NCBI RefSeq assembly: GCF_018398315.1
Contig: NZ_JAHBRW010000002.1
Coordinates: forward strand, 1,534,637 to 1,598,636
Direction: 5' to 3'
Origin: Chelatococcus sp. YT9
GTDB taxonomy: Bacteria > Pseudomonadota > Alphaproteobacteria > Rhizobiales > Beijerinckiaceae
Length of the DNA: 64,000 bases
Under the pieces are notes generated by a model. That model was not told the origin of the DNA. It saw only the letters and a program-made list of their open reading frames with translations, and made no database searches. A program made the translations under genes and the position numbers. Every line of letters starts with the position of its first letter. The stretch's first letter is position 1. Positions 9,435 through 18,498 of the stretch are shown here, one piece after another.

Positions 9435-10907
9435 ATGGCGCAAGATGACAAGCCGACGGTCCGCCGGGTGATCGTGACAGTCTTCGACGGGTTGCGTCCG
9501 GATCTGGTATCGCCGGAGCTTACGCCGAATATTCTCCGCGTCGCCGCACAGGGCACATGGTTCCGCGAGGCGCGCAGCGTCTTCCCCTCAGTGACGCGCG
9601 TGGCGACGACTTCCATCGCGACAGGTGCCCCACCGACGGTGCATGGCATTGTCGGCAACGCCTTCTATCATCGCGAAGCGCTACCCGATGACATCTTTCT
9701 GACCGGTGACATCGACCACATCCGCCGGGCTGAGCGCTATCACGGCGGGCGGATGGTTGACGTGGATACACTCGGTGACGTGCTAGCTCGGGCGGGTCGG
9801 CGTCTCGCAGTCGTGCATACAGGGTCGGCCGGCGCCGCGCATTTCATCAACCCGCGCGCCAAGACGAATGGCCACTGGACATTCTCGATGCACGGACCAG
9901 AAAGCACGCAGACGCCCGAGGCAGTCGCGGAGGCCACGGCGCATATTGGGCCGTTGCCGAAGCGCGAATTGCCGCGTCTCGGCGAGATGCGCTACGCGGG
10001 GAGGCTGATGGTGGACTATGTGCTCCCGAAGCTTCAGCCGGATGTAGCCATCGTATGGTTTAATGAGCCTGACACGACCTTTCACTATAAGGGGCTTGGA
10101 TCGCAGGAGGCCAAGACCGGCCTCGCCGAGGCCGACCGGGCTCTGGGCGAGATTCTCGATTGGATCGAGAGCCAGCACGACGGCGAGAGCGTCGCCGTCA
10201 TCGTGGCGTCTGACCATGGTCAGATCTCTACGGGCGCCGTCCAGCCGCTGTTCGCCGATGCGACGGCGGCTGGGTTCAAGGTCAATACGGGCCATGACAT
10301 CAGCGATGTCATGCTGACTGTGACGGGGGGCATCAGCGGGGAAATTCGGTTGCGCGGTGACGATCAAGCCCTGGTCGGTCGCATGGCGCGCTGGCTTATG
10401 GAGCAGCCGCTCGTCGGTCATGTCTTTTCCCGCGCACGGAATGAGGTCGAAGGCGAGATCGCCGGCACGTTATCGCTCGACCTCATGGGTAACGGCCATC
10501 TTCGCCAGCCCGATCTCATGTTCATCCTGCGTTCTGACCTGTCCGAGGATCAGTTCGGCCTGCCTGGCCTTGGTGCCATGACGCCGGGCGACGTTCCGCT
10601 CGGCGGCGGAATGCATGGCGGCATCAATCCGCATGAGCTCAATACGGTTCTGATCGTCGGTGCCGAGACGGCAGAAGGTCGCGGCTCGCGGACGTCCATG
10701 CCAGCGGGAATCATCGACATCACGCCGACAGTTCTCGGGCTTCTCGGTATGGCGCCGTCCCAGACCATGCGTGGCCGTAATCTTACGCATCCATTTCCCG
10801 GGGAGCCGCAAGTCAAGCGGTATTCGGCTGGCGATGGTAGCTTCGCGCAGCATGTGGACATGGTCGAGCACGCCGGCAGACGGTTCATCCTGGGCGGCGG
10901 ACATTGA
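9435..10907 (+). CDS. Alkaline-phosphatase-superfamily phosphodiesterase/nucleotide pyrophosphatase
   Basis: A 490-residue type I phosphodiesterase/nucleotide pyrophosphatase-like hydrolase. The metal and nucleophile elements are visible: VFDGLRPD at the N-terminus, FPSVTRVATTSIATG with the probable nucleophile Thr, ASDHGQIS, and GMHGGINPHE. I chose the ATG preceded by AAGGAAGAATTGCT; an ATG ten codons upstream is weaker. No signal peptide is evident, so the enzyme is likely cytoplasmic. It follows the importer by 55 bp on the same strand, so the imported compound may carry a phosphodiester or phosphonate group. Phosphonoacetate hydrolase-like activity is an alternative. Confidence 0.85.
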   Translation: MAQDDKPTVRRVIVTVFDGLRPDLVSPELTPNILRVAAQGTWFREARSVFPSVTRVATTSIATGAPPTVHGIVGNAFYHREALPDDIFLTGDIDHIRRAERYHGGRMVDVDTLGDVLARAGRRLAVVHTGSAGAAHFINPRAKTNGHWTFSMHGPESTQTPEAVAEATAHIGPLPKRELPRLGEMRYAGRLMVDYVLPKLQPDVAIVWFNEPDTTFHYKGLGSQEAKTGLAEADRALGEILDWIESQHDGESVAVIVASDHGQISTGAVQPLFADATAAGFKVNTGHDISDVMLTVTGGISGEIRLRGDDQALVGRMARWLMEQPLVGHVFSRARNEVEGEIAGTLSLDLMGNGHLRQPDLMFILRSDLSEDQFGLPGLGAMTPGDVPLGGGMHGGINPHELNTVLIVGAETAEGRGSRTSMPAGIIDITPTVLGLLGMAPSQTMRGRNLTHPFPGEPQVKRYSAGDGSFAQHVDMVEHAGRRFILGGGH

Positions 10908-11027
10908 TCAGTCGCCTGCGCATCCCTCGCCATTGGCATCAATTGCCACGAAGAAGGATCTGATCTCCGCGCCTATACCGCATCGATCATAAGATTATCT
11001 CCCAATATCCTTTGGTTGGGAGTTCCG

Positions 11028-11465
11028 ATGCAGCGGGCGTGGTGGTTTAAACTGGTAAATGCCTTTGTCGGATTCAGCGCAGCGTTCCGAGCGCCGGTGA
11101 ACGCATCGGCTATGGGGTACGAGCAGTTTCGCGACGCCCTGGCACGTGGCGCCATGCCAGCTATTGTCGTTGACTTTGCCAGATGCCGAGACGACAAGGG
11201 AGAGAGAGGCCCGTCGGCGGTGGCTGTGATCCGCTTCCCAGCATACAATCTGTTGGATGCTTACATTGCGACATCAGGCACTCATCTTTTCGAAGCAGCT
11301 GATGGAACGATGAAGCTTGAGTATGTTCGGGCGCGGTTCAAGCCCGATAATGCCGTGGAGCTTACTCTCAAGCGCATCGATCCCGCGACTTACCAGCCAG
11401 CATCACCGATCTCGCGCTATCACTGCAATCTGCGCGATGGTTCGGTGCAGTTGAAGGGCGAATAA
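11028..11465 (+). CDS. Small secreted protein, possibly VirK family
   Basis: A 145-residue protein. The ATG lies 5 bp after TTGGGAG and is followed by a signal-peptide-like run that ends near NASA. The mature part, with YEQFRDALARGA, VVDFARCRDD, LLDAYIATSGTHLF and SRYHCNLRDGSV, recalls the short periplasmic VirK proteins of rhizobia and Agrobacterium, whose role is poorly known. Two Cys residues could form a disulphide. It stands alone between the phosphodiesterase gene and a phage-type hydrolase, in a stretch that looks accessory. The family call rests on remembered pattern only. Confidence 0.55.
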   Translation: MQRAWWFKLVNAFVGFSAAFRAPVNASAMGYEQFRDALARGAMPAIVVDFARCRDDKGERGPSAVAVIRFPAYNLLDAYIATSGTHLFEAADGTMKLEYVRARFKPDNAVELTLKRIDPATYQPASPISRYHCNLRDGSVQLKGE

Positions 11466-11780
11466 CACGTCCGCGCCTTCCAAGAGGGGCGCCTTCTTGG
11501 GAGGGCGCTCATTGAACAGGCTGCCGGCACACTGCGGTCCATTCGCATCGAGAGCGTGATGTGGTTTTGCGATCTGCAGTGAAGATGAGGGAATGCGATA
11601 AACCGAATTAAGTAGATTATTCTATAGAATATCGTGTCTATTTCTCGAAATCTGACGCATATATAGTATATCAAATCATTCTTGATTATTCTGTTTCTTC
11701 GATCTTCTGCGCATGATATTCTCGAATATACTTGACTTCATCAAGTATTGTTTTCGGTGTAACGTCATCTGGAGAAAATC
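11466..11780. other. AT-rich intergenic region
   Basis: Just over 300 bp without a supported gene. The first part holds an imperfect hairpin (listed separately). From about 11590 the DNA becomes markedly AT-rich compared with its surroundings, consistent with a promoter for the phage-type hydrolase gene and with recent acquisition of that gene. Confidence 0.45.
11473..11508 (+). terminator. Imperfect hairpin after the VirK-like gene
   Basis: GCGCCTTCCAAGA pairs with TCTTGGGAGGGCGC with one bulge, around a 9-nt loop. It starts 8 bp after the stop codon. No T-run follows, so it is only a candidate terminator. Confidence 0.35.
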
Positions 11781-12467
11781 ATGGCCAAAGAAGCAAAATG
11801 GTTGACGCTTGCGCGCGGCCACGTTGGCATGCGCGAGGTCCCGGGACCTGCGCACAACCAGGCCATTGTCGATTGGTGGAGGGACATGGGGGCGCCGTTC
11901 CGTGATGACGAGACGCCATGGGGTGGCGCCTTTATGGATCACATCCTTCGGAGCTCTGGCGAGGAGACGGTCGCCACGGGACAGGTTGCGCGCAAGTGGC
12001 TCAATTTGCCAGTCAAGCTCGACGCGCCGGCGGTCGGCTGCGTTGTTGTGCTCTGGCGTGATTCTCCCTCTTCATGGCAGGGTCATGTAGGCTTCCTGGT
12101 GGGGAAGACGGAGGCCGGCGATCTCCTCCTTTTGGCGGGCAATCAAAGCGATGCGGTGAGTATCGAAGCCTTTCCTGCCTCGCGGGTCCTTGGCTACCGT
12201 TGGCCGAGCGGGCAGCCTGATCGGGAGCTCTATGACCTCCCCACCCTCAGCAAAACGCAGATAGACGCTTTAAACGCGGCTGTGCCTGTTCATGACCACT
12301 CAGGGTCCGCGCGGTCGGCCCGCGCCGTCGATTTGCTCGCGGATGATGTCAGCGCACTACCGTCCGCTGACATCGACCTGAGGCCCGCCGTGGAGTTGGT
12401 TGGCCAAGTCGGTTCCGGGATGGCTACCATTGGCACCAGTCCGACAGTGGACGAGGTCTGGGCCTAG
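11781..12467 (+). CDS. TIGR02594-type peptidoglycan hydrolase-like protein lacking the catalytic Cys
   Basis: This 228-residue protein resembles the phage-associated TIGR02594 (NlpC/P60- or CHAP-like) family over its first 150 residues. Matching stretches are HVGMREVPGPAHNQAIVDWW, DDETPWGGAFMDHIL, GHVGFLVG, LLLLAGNQSDAVSIE and RVLGYRWP. In the family the segment usually reads PWC-AF with Cys as nucleophile; here it reads PWGGAF, so the Cys is replaced by Gly while the later GHVGF His is kept. The C-terminal 75 residues look linker-like. GGAGAAAATC precedes the ATG. It is probably a cell-wall-binding or decayed prophage remnant rather than an active amidase. Confidence 0.75.
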   Translation: MAKEAKWLTLARGHVGMREVPGPAHNQAIVDWWRDMGAPFRDDETPWGGAFMDHILRSSGEETVATGQVARKWLNLPVKLDAPAVGCVVVLWRDSPSSWQGHVGFLVGKTEAGDLLLLAGNQSDAVSIEAFPASRVLGYRWPSGQPDRELYDLPTLSKTQIDALNAAVPVHDHSGSARSARAVDLLADDVSALPSADIDLRPAVELVGQVGSGMATIGTSPTVDEVWA

Positions 12468-12865
12468 AGAAGTTCATCGCAATACTGAGACGACGTCACG
12501 CATCGGCTCCCAGCAAAGAGCGGGATCCGATGCGCTGCTGCTTACGCGACTGGTAACGATATTGATACCGGTAGCGGTGCGGATGATTACATCATATCTT
12601 TAGGCGCCGCGCTCGAGCGCGTCTTGATCGAAAGTCGAACTTCAAGGTCGCGCTATTGCCGTTCCGCTTCGGGGCGTGAACGCCTATGATGCGAGCGTGG
12701 CCTGACGTGATCCTCGCAGGTGAGCACGCCGTCGATGTTCGTTCCCGAGACCGGGGTCTCGGCGACTGTTCGTCGAGTGCAGCTACCTGAATCACAGGAT
12801 CGTCGGGCCGGACAAATCCAAAAGGCAGAGATAACTGCCGCAGCAATATTGAATGGGAGGATTTG
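12468..12865. other. Intergenic region, no gene supported
   Basis: Nearly 400 bp between the phage-type gene and the Liv operon. The open frames here lack start signals and recognisable content. It presumably contains the promoter of the Liv operon, but no convincing -35/-10 pair or operator was found. Confidence 0.4.
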
Positions 12866-14068
12866 ATGGGGCGTTTCGCCTGGAATCTCATGGCCGCTTG
12901 CGCCGTAGCCGCATTGTCAACGGCCGCCTTGGCGCAGGCCCCGACCAGCGTCAAGATCGGTGTGTTGAACGACCAATCGGGTGTCTATGCGGACTTTGGC
13001 GGGAAAGGGTCTGTCGAAGCGGCCCGGATGGCCGTTGAGGATATGAAGTCTGAGCTCGGCGACCTTAAAGTCGAGATCGTCTCCGCTGACCATCAGAACA
13101 AGCCAGATATCGCGTCCAATATCGCGCGGCAGTGGTATGATGTCGACGGCGTCGATATGATTACGGAGCTGACGACGTCCTCGGTCGCGCTCGCGGTCCA
13201 GGACATCACCCGCGAAAAGAAGAAGATCAACATGGTGGTCGGCGCGGCCACCGCAGCGCTCACGGGTGCGTCCTGTTCGCCCTATGGCTTTCATTGGGCC
13301 TACGACACGCGTTCCCTCGCGGTGGGCACAGGCGGAGAGGTAGTGAAGGAGGGCGGCGACAGCTGGTTCTTCCTGACCGCAGATTACGCCTTCGGCCATC
13401 AGCTGGAAAAGGACACCAGCGACATCGTCAAACAGTCGGGCGGGAAGGTCCTCGGCGCGGTACGCCACCCCTTGAATACCTCTGATTTTTCGTCCTTCCT
13501 GCTGCAGGCACAGTCATCCGGCGCAAAGATCGTCGGATTGGCCAACGCTGGTCTGGACACGACGAATTCGATCAAGCAGGCGGCGGAATTCGGCTTGGTC
13601 GCCGGTGGCCAGCGTCTGGCGGGGATGCTGTTCACATTGGCGGAGGTCCATGGGCTTGGTTTGCAGGCGGCGCAGGGGCTGGTGCTGACAGAAGGCTTCT
13701 ACTGGGACAAGGACGACAAGAGCCGCGCCTTTTCCAAGCGCTATCTCGAGCGCACCGGCCATATGCCGAACATGATCCACGCAGGGACGTACTCGACAGT
13801 CGTCAATTATCTCAAGGCTGTGAAGGCGGCAGGAACAAAGGATGCTGATGCTGTCGCACGCAAGATCCGTGAGACGCCCGTAGATGACAATTTTGCCAAG
13901 GGTAAGGTACTTCCCAACGGCCGGTTCGTCCATGACATGTATCTCTTCCAGGTGAAAGCGCCGAATGAATCGAAGGGGCCATGGGATTACTACAAGTTGC
14001 TCGGCACCATTCCCGGCGAAAAGGCCTTCTTCACGGTTGAAGAGTCGGGCTGCAAGCTGGCCGGCTAA
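12866..14068 (+). CDS. Liv-type ABC transporter substrate-binding protein
   Basis: A 400-residue periplasmic binding protein of the branched-chain amino acid (Peripla_BP_6) family. GGGAGG lies 5 bp before the ATG. The signal peptide runs through AALSTAALAQA. The mature protein begins with SVKIGVLNDQSGVYADFGG, a typical family opening, followed by VEIVSADHQNKPDIAS and the SSVALAVQDI segment. Such proteins bind amino acids, amides, urea or aromatic acids. The operon continues with two ATPases, two permeases and a 3-hydroxyisobutyrate dehydrogenase, so a branched-chain or hydroxy acid ligand is plausible but unproven. Confidence 0.92.
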   Translation: MGRFAWNLMAACAVAALSTAALAQAPTSVKIGVLNDQSGVYADFGGKGSVEAARMAVEDMKSELGDLKVEIVSADHQNKPDIASNIARQWYDVDGVDMITELTTSSVALAVQDITREKKKINMVVGAATAALTGASCSPYGFHWAYDTRSLAVGTGGEVVKEGGDSWFFLTADYAFGHQLEKDTSDIVKQSGGKVLGAVRHPLNTSDFSSFLLQAQSSGAKIVGLANAGLDTTNSIKQAAEFGLVAGGQRLAGMLFTLAEVHGLGLQAAQGLVLTEGFYWDKDDKSRAFSKRYLERTGHMPNMIHAGTYSTVVNYLKAVKAAGTKDADAVARKIRETPVDDNFAKGKVLPNGRFVHDMYLFQVKAPNESKGPWDYYKLLGTIPGEKAFFTVEESGCKLAG

Positions 14069-14085
14069 ACACAGGCCCCTCTCAC

Positions 14086-14110
14086 ATCGGGCGGCGTCCT
14101 GCCGCCCGAT
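14086..14110 (+). terminator. Perfect intercistronic hairpin after the Liv binding-protein gene
   Basis: ATCGGGCGGC and GCCGCCCGAT form a perfect 10-bp stem around GTCCT, 17 bp after the stop codon. There is no T-run. Hairpins in this position commonly protect the binding-protein transcript or partly terminate, so that binding protein exceeds membrane components. Confidence 0.6.
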
Positions 14111-14148
14111 CGTCGCGGCTGTCGGATTGGTCCCTGGTCGGAGTGTCC

Positions 14149-14904
14149 ATGAGCGCTGATTTCGTTCTGGAAGCCTTTAACTTGCGTCGGGAGTTCAAAG
14201 GGTTCGTTGCCGTCCGGGACGTGAATCTCAAGATACGACGCGGATCGATCCATGCCCTGATCGGTCCGAACGGGGCCGGCAAGACCACCGTATTCAATCT
14301 CATCACGAAGTTTCTGAAGCCGACGTCCGGCCGGATCATCTACGACGGCACGGACATCACGGCCGAAAAGCCCGCCCAGATCGCCCGTCGAGGCCTCGTC
14401 CGCTCGTTTCAGATCTCGGCCACCTTCCCGCACCTGACGGTGCTTCAGAACGTGCGGGTGGCCCTGCAGCGCAAGGCGGGTCTCGCCACGCAGCTCTGGC
14501 TTTCGGAGCGCGTGCTCACACGGCTCAATGGCCGAGCAGGCGAACTGATCGAGGCGGTGAACCTGCAAGATTATATCCATACCGAAGCGGCCGAATTGTC
14601 CTATGGGCGCAAGCGGGCGCTGGAATTCGCGACGACGCTCGCGCTCGAGCCCACGGTTCTCCTCCTAGATGAGCCGATGGCGGGTATGGGGCACGAGGAC
14701 ATCGACCGCATTGCGCAACTCGTGCAACAGGCGGCCGTCGGACGAACCATCCTGATGGTCGAGCACAATCTTTCAGTGGTCTCGCGGCTATGTGACACGA
14801 TCAGTGTGCTTCAGCGCGGCGAAATCGTCGCCGAAGGCAATTATGCAACCGTCTCAGCCGATCCGCGCGTGCGCGAAGCCTATCTCGGCACGGAGGTGGG
14901 GTGA
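14149..14904 (+). CDS. livG: Branched-chain amino acid-type ABC transporter ATPase LivG
   Basis: An ATPase of 251 residues with Walker A GPNGAGKTT, the signature LSYGRKRALE, Walker B VLLLDEPMAG and switch His in MVEHNLSVV. The long insert after Walker A and the C-terminal RVREAYLG are characteristic of LivG. GGAG sits 5 bp before the ATG; an in-frame GTG two codons earlier is possible. It pairs with LivF, whose gene begins 1 bp after this stop. Confidence 0.92.
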   Translation: MSADFVLEAFNLRREFKGFVAVRDVNLKIRRGSIHALIGPNGAGKTTVFNLITKFLKPTSGRIIYDGTDITAEKPAQIARRGLVRSFQISATFPHLTVLQNVRVALQRKAGLATQLWLSERVLTRLNGRAGELIEAVNLQDYIHTEAAELSYGRKRALEFATTLALEPTVLLLDEPMAGMGHEDIDRIAQLVQQAAVGRTILMVEHNLSVVSRLCDTISVLQRGEIVAEGNYATVSADPRVREAYLGTEVG

Positions 14905-14905
14905 G

Positions 14906-15610
14906 ATGGCGGATGCGTTGCTCTCTGTCGCCGGACTTGAGGCGTGGTACGGCGAGGCTCATGTGCTGCATGGCGTCACGCTGGATGTGCACGAGGGCGA
15001 GACCGTTACGCTGCTCGGCCGCAATGGTGCGGGCAAGACGAGCACGCTGCGGGCCATCATGGGGATGATCGGGCGGCGCACGGGCTCCATCCGTCACCGC
15101 GGTGCCGAGACAGTCAATCTCGCCTCACATTTCATTGCCCGCCGCGGTATTGGCTATGTGCCTGAGGAAAGAGGCATCTTTGCAAGCCTTACGGTCGCTG
15201 AAAATCTTGTTCTCCCCCCCGTTGTGGCGTCAGGCGGCATGACGGTGGAGGCAATCTACAGGCTCTTCCCAAATCTGGAAGAGCGCAAGGGGAGCCAGGG
15301 CACGAAACTCTCGGGCGGAGAGCAGCAGATGCTGGCCATAGCCCGCATCCTGCGGACGGGCGCGCGCTTCATTCTGCTGGACGAGCCCACGGAGGGGCTT
15401 GCGCCGGTCATCGTACAGCGCATCGGCGAGGTCATCAGAGCCCTGAAAAGTCAAGGCTATACCATTTTGCTCGTAGAGCAGAATTTCCGCTTCGCGCAGG
15501 GCGTGGCAGACCGCCACTATGTCATGGAGGATGGCCGCGTTGTTGCCCATCTCTCCAGCACAGAACTTCCTAACAGGATGGATGTCCTGCATACTTACCT
15601 GGGAGTGTAG
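14906..15610 (+). CDS. livF: Branched-chain amino acid-type ABC transporter ATPase LivF
   Basis: A 234-residue ATPase with GRNGAGKTS, LSGGEQQML, FILLDEPTEGLAP and LVEQNFRFA, the LivF pattern. GGAGG lies 9 bp upstream, inside the end of livG. It ends 3 bp before the LivH-type permease. Together with LivG it energises the heterodimeric permease. Confidence 0.92.
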   Translation: MADALLSVAGLEAWYGEAHVLHGVTLDVHEGETVTLLGRNGAGKTSTLRAIMGMIGRRTGSIRHRGAETVNLASHFIARRGIGYVPEERGIFASLTVAENLVLPPVVASGGMTVEAIYRLFPNLEERKGSQGTKLSGGEQQMLAIARILRTGARFILLDEPTEGLAPVIVQRIGEVIRALKSQGYTILLVEQNFRFAQGVADRHYVMEDGRVVAHLSSTELPNRMDVLHTYLGV

Positions 15611-15613
15611 CCG

Positions 15614-16486
15614 GTGATTTCCACGCAGCTCCTCTTTGGACAACTTTTGCTTGGGCTGATCAACGGATCGTTCTACGCGCTCATGTCGCTTGGGCTTGCT
15701 GTCATTTTCGGCATGATCAATGTCGTCAACTTCGCGCACGGTGCGCAGTACATGCTTGGCGCTTTCGCCGCCTGGCTACTGCTGCGGTTTGCAGGAATCG
15801 GATTCTGGCCAGCGCTTATCGTCGCCCCCCTGATCATCGGCCTGATCGGTATCGTGATCGAGCGCCTGATGCTGTCACGTCTGTACAAGGTGGATCATCT
15901 CTACGGCCTCCTTCTGACCTTCGGCCTAGCGCTGATCATTGAAGGTGGTTTCACCCACATCTATGGCACGTCAGGGCAGCAATATGCCGTACCGGCCGCG
16001 CTGACAGGCGGCTGGAATCTCGGCTTCATGTTCCTGCCCATCTATAGGGCCTTTGTGGTGCTGGCCTCGCTCATCTTGTGCATCGGGACCTGGCTCATTA
16101 TCGAAAAGACGCGGATCGGCGCCTATCTCAGGGCGGCCACCGAAAATCCGGCCCTGGTTCAGGCATTCGGCGTCAACGTGCCTTTGCTGATGATGCTGAC
16201 CTATGCGGGCGGCGTCGCTCTGGCGGGGCTTGCCGGCGTGCTGGCGGCACCGGTTTATCAGGTCAGTCCGCTGATGGGCAGCAACCTGATCATCATCGTG
16301 TTTGCGGTGGTGGTGATCGGCGGCCTCGGCTCGATCATGGGCGCGATCGTCTCCGGCTACGTGCTCGGCGTTTGTGAAGGCCTGACCAAGGTGTTCTATC
16401 CCGAAGCGTCGAATATCGTCGTCTTCGTCATCATGGCGATCGTGCTGCTGCTACGGCCGGCCGGGCTGTTCGGCAAGGGGGACTGA
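15614..16486 (+). CDS. livH: Branched-chain amino acid-type ABC transporter permease LivH
   Basis: An inner-membrane permease of 290 residues with about eight hydrophobic segments. It opens with GLINGSFYALMSLGLAVIFG, a LivH hallmark, and has the cytoplasmic loop RAATENPALVQAFGVNV. It starts with GTG after GGGAG at the end of livF. It forms the channel with LivM. Confidence 0.92.
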   Translation: MISTQLLFGQLLLGLINGSFYALMSLGLAVIFGMINVVNFAHGAQYMLGAFAAWLLLRFAGIGFWPALIVAPLIIGLIGIVIERLMLSRLYKVDHLYGLLLTFGLALIIEGGFTHIYGTSGQQYAVPAALTGGWNLGFMFLPIYRAFVVLASLILCIGTWLIIEKTRIGAYLRAATENPALVQAFGVNVPLLMMLTYAGGVALAGLAGVLAAPVYQVSPLMGSNLIIIVFAVVVIGGLGSIMGAIVSGYVLGVCEGLTKVFYPEASNIVVFVIMAIVLLLRPAGLFGKGD

Positions 16487-16490
16487 GACG

Positions 16491-17420
16491 ATGGACAAAA
16501 AGGCTCGCCTTGCCCTCGGCGCCGTGCTCGTTGCTCTCGCGCTGGTCGCGCCTTTCCTGCTCTATCCAACTTTTGCGATGAAGCTGCTTTGTTTCGCGCT
16601 GTTTGCAGTGGCCTTCAATCTGCTGATCGGGTTCACGGGACTTCTGTCGTTCGGCCACGCGGCATTCTTCGGTACGGGAGGCTACATTGCGGCTCACACG
16701 GCCAAGGTTTGGGGCCTCACCCCGGAACTCGCGATCCTCACGGGCATGGTCGCAAGCGCCTTCTTTGGTTTGATCATCGGTTTCCTCGCAATCCGTCGCA
16801 AAGGTATCTATTTCGCCATGATTACCTTGGCGATGTCGCAGATGATCTTTTTCCTCTACCTGCAGGCGCGCTTCACGGGCGGGGAAGACGGCCTGCAGCG
16901 TGTGCCGCGGGGTCATCTCTTCGGACTGATCGACCTCAGTCATCCACTGGCGATGTACTATACAGTCCTCGGCATCTTCCTGATCGGTTTCTTCATCGTC
17001 TGGCGGGTGGTGCATTCGCCCTATGGCCAGGTCTTGAAAGCGATCCGCGAGCATGAACCGCGGGCGATCTCGCTCGGATATGATGTGGATCGCTACAAGC
17101 TGATCGTCTTCGTCATCTCCGCCACGATCGCCGGAATGGCCGGCGGAACCAAGGCGATCGTTTTCCAGTTGGCGTCGTTGACAGATGTCACGTGGCAGGC
17201 ATCGGGACAGGTCGTTCTGATGACGTTGCTCGGCGGTATCGGAACGATGCTCGGGCCGGTCGTCGGTGCCTTTCTCGTTGTCTCGCTCGAAAATTACCTT
17301 GCCGCCTATGCCGTGCCCGTGCCGGTCGTCATCGGTGTTGTATTCGTGGCCTGTGTGCTCCTGTTTCGGCGTGGCATCGTCGGAGAAATTGAGCACCGTC
17401 TGGCGCGCAGCAGGAATTGA
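16491..17420 (+). CDS. livM: Branched-chain amino acid-type ABC transporter permease LivM
   Basis: The second permease (309 aa), recognised from NLLIGFTGLLSFGHAAFFG, the AIREHEPRAISLGYDVDRYK loop and the ending segment GGIGTMLGPVVGAF. It begins 4 bp after livH. With livG, livF, livH and the binding protein the importer is complete. Confidence 0.92.
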   Translation: MDKKARLALGAVLVALALVAPFLLYPTFAMKLLCFALFAVAFNLLIGFTGLLSFGHAAFFGTGGYIAAHTAKVWGLTPELAILTGMVASAFFGLIIGFLAIRRKGIYFAMITLAMSQMIFFLYLQARFTGGEDGLQRVPRGHLFGLIDLSHPLAMYYTVLGIFLIGFFIVWRVVHSPYGQVLKAIREHEPRAISLGYDVDRYKLIVFVISATIAGMAGGTKAIVFQLASLTDVTWQASGQVVLMTLLGGIGTMLGPVVGAFLVVSLENYLAAYAVPVPVVIGVVFVACVLLFRRGIVGEIEHRLARSRN

Positions 17421-17502
17421 GTGCACGGGATAGGCTTTCGAGCGGTATTCTTACCGGGACCCGCCGAGAAAAACCGACAGCACATGTTTCAGGAGAGCCA
17501 CC

Positions 17503-18432
17503 ATGCATAGCATCGCCTTCATCGGCCTCGGCAACATGGGAGCGCCGATGGCGCTTAATCTGGTCAAGGCTGGTCACGATGTTCGCGGATACGATCTCCT
17601 GCCGGCAAACTGTGAAGCCGTGCGCGCTGGTGGCGTGGCGATTGCGGAGTCTGCGCCTGAGGCGGCTGACACGGCCGAGATCGTCATCACCATGCTGCCG
17701 GCCGGCAAGCATGTTCTGGCGGTCTGGAACGATGTGCTGGCGAAGCGCGATCCGGGAAAGCCGGGCCCGCTCCTCATCGATTGCTCCACCATCGACGTTG
17801 CCAGCTCACGGCAGGCCCATGAGCGCGGTCAGGCAGCGGGCTGCCTGACCCTTGATGCCCCCGTGTCCGGTGGAACTGTCGGAGCGGCTGCCGCCACGCT
17901 GACATTCATGTGCGGCGGCAGTGCGGAGGCCTTTGCGGCCGCCGAGCCTGTGCTCGCAACCATGGGGCGGCGCGTGGTGCATTGCGGGCCGAACGGCAAC
18001 GGCCAAGCGGCGAAGATCTGCAACAACATGATCCTCGGCATCTCCATGATCGGCGTGTCGGAGGCCTTCGTGCTCGGCGAGAAGCTCGGTCTCTCTCCCC
18101 AAGCCCTATATGATGTTGCTTCGGTCTCTTCAGGCCAGTGCTGGGCACTGACCACCAATTGTCCTGTGCCTGGCCCCCTGCCCACGTCACCGGCCAACCG
18201 GGGTTACAAGCCCGGCTTCGCTACGGCGTTGATGCTGAAGGATTTGACGCTGGCCCAGGAAGCGGCCGCCGCGGTACATGCCGCCACGCCGTTGGGGCTC
18301 GAGGCGGCAGCGCTCTACAACACGTTCGCGGCTCAGGGCCATGGCAACCTCGACTTCTCCGCGATCATCGAGTTCCTGCGCCGGCGCAGCGGGGATACGT
18401 CCACGCCGGGGAGCTCCGGCGTGGCGCCCTGA
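17503..18432 (+). CDS. mmsB: 3-hydroxyisobutyrate dehydrogenase-like enzyme
   Basis: A beta-hydroxyacid dehydrogenase of 309 residues. The N-terminal NAD-binding loop is GLGNMGAPMA, the substrate motif is DAPVSGGTVGAA, and the catalytic Lys lies in GQAAKICNNM. The enzyme oxidises (S)-3-hydroxyisobutyrate to methylmalonate semialdehyde in valine breakdown. CAGGAGAGCC precedes the ATG. It lies 82 bp after livM and is the last gene before a strong terminator, so it may act on the product imported by the Liv system. Close relatives use other hydroxy acids, so the substrate is inferred. Confidence 0.85.
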   Translation: MHSIAFIGLGNMGAPMALNLVKAGHDVRGYDLLPANCEAVRAGGVAIAESAPEAADTAEIVITMLPAGKHVLAVWNDVLAKRDPGKPGPLLIDCSTIDVASSRQAHERGQAAGCLTLDAPVSGGTVGAAAATLTFMCGGSAEAFAAAEPVLATMGRRVVHCGPNGNGQAAKICNNMILGISMIGVSEAFVLGEKLGLSPQALYDVASVSSGQCWALTTNCPVPGPLPTSPANRGYKPGFATALMLKDLTLAQEAAAAVHAATPLGLEAAALYNTFAAQGHGNLDFSAIIEFLRRRSGDTSTPGSSGVAP

Positions 18433-18452
18433 GGGGCTGGGCATCTGACGAA

Positions 18453-18476
18453 AAAGGGCGGCCGAAGCCGCCCTTT
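18453..18476. terminator. Bidirectional rho-independent terminator
   Basis: AAAGGGCGGC and GCCGCCCTTT form a perfect 10-bp stem with a CGAA tetraloop, preceded by an A-run and with T residues at the stem base. It lies between two convergent operons and can serve both. Confidence 0.85.
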
Positions 18477-18498
18477 CCTGCTCATGGAGAGCTCGCGC

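Noticed and set aside
12592-12954. Minus-strand open frame ahead of the Liv operon
   Set aside because: No ribosome-binding site or family features, and it runs into the start of a well-supported gene on the other strand.
16431-17426. Long open frame opposite livM
   Set aside because: A shadow frame of a GC-rich membrane-protein gene; its translation is highly charged with no domain.
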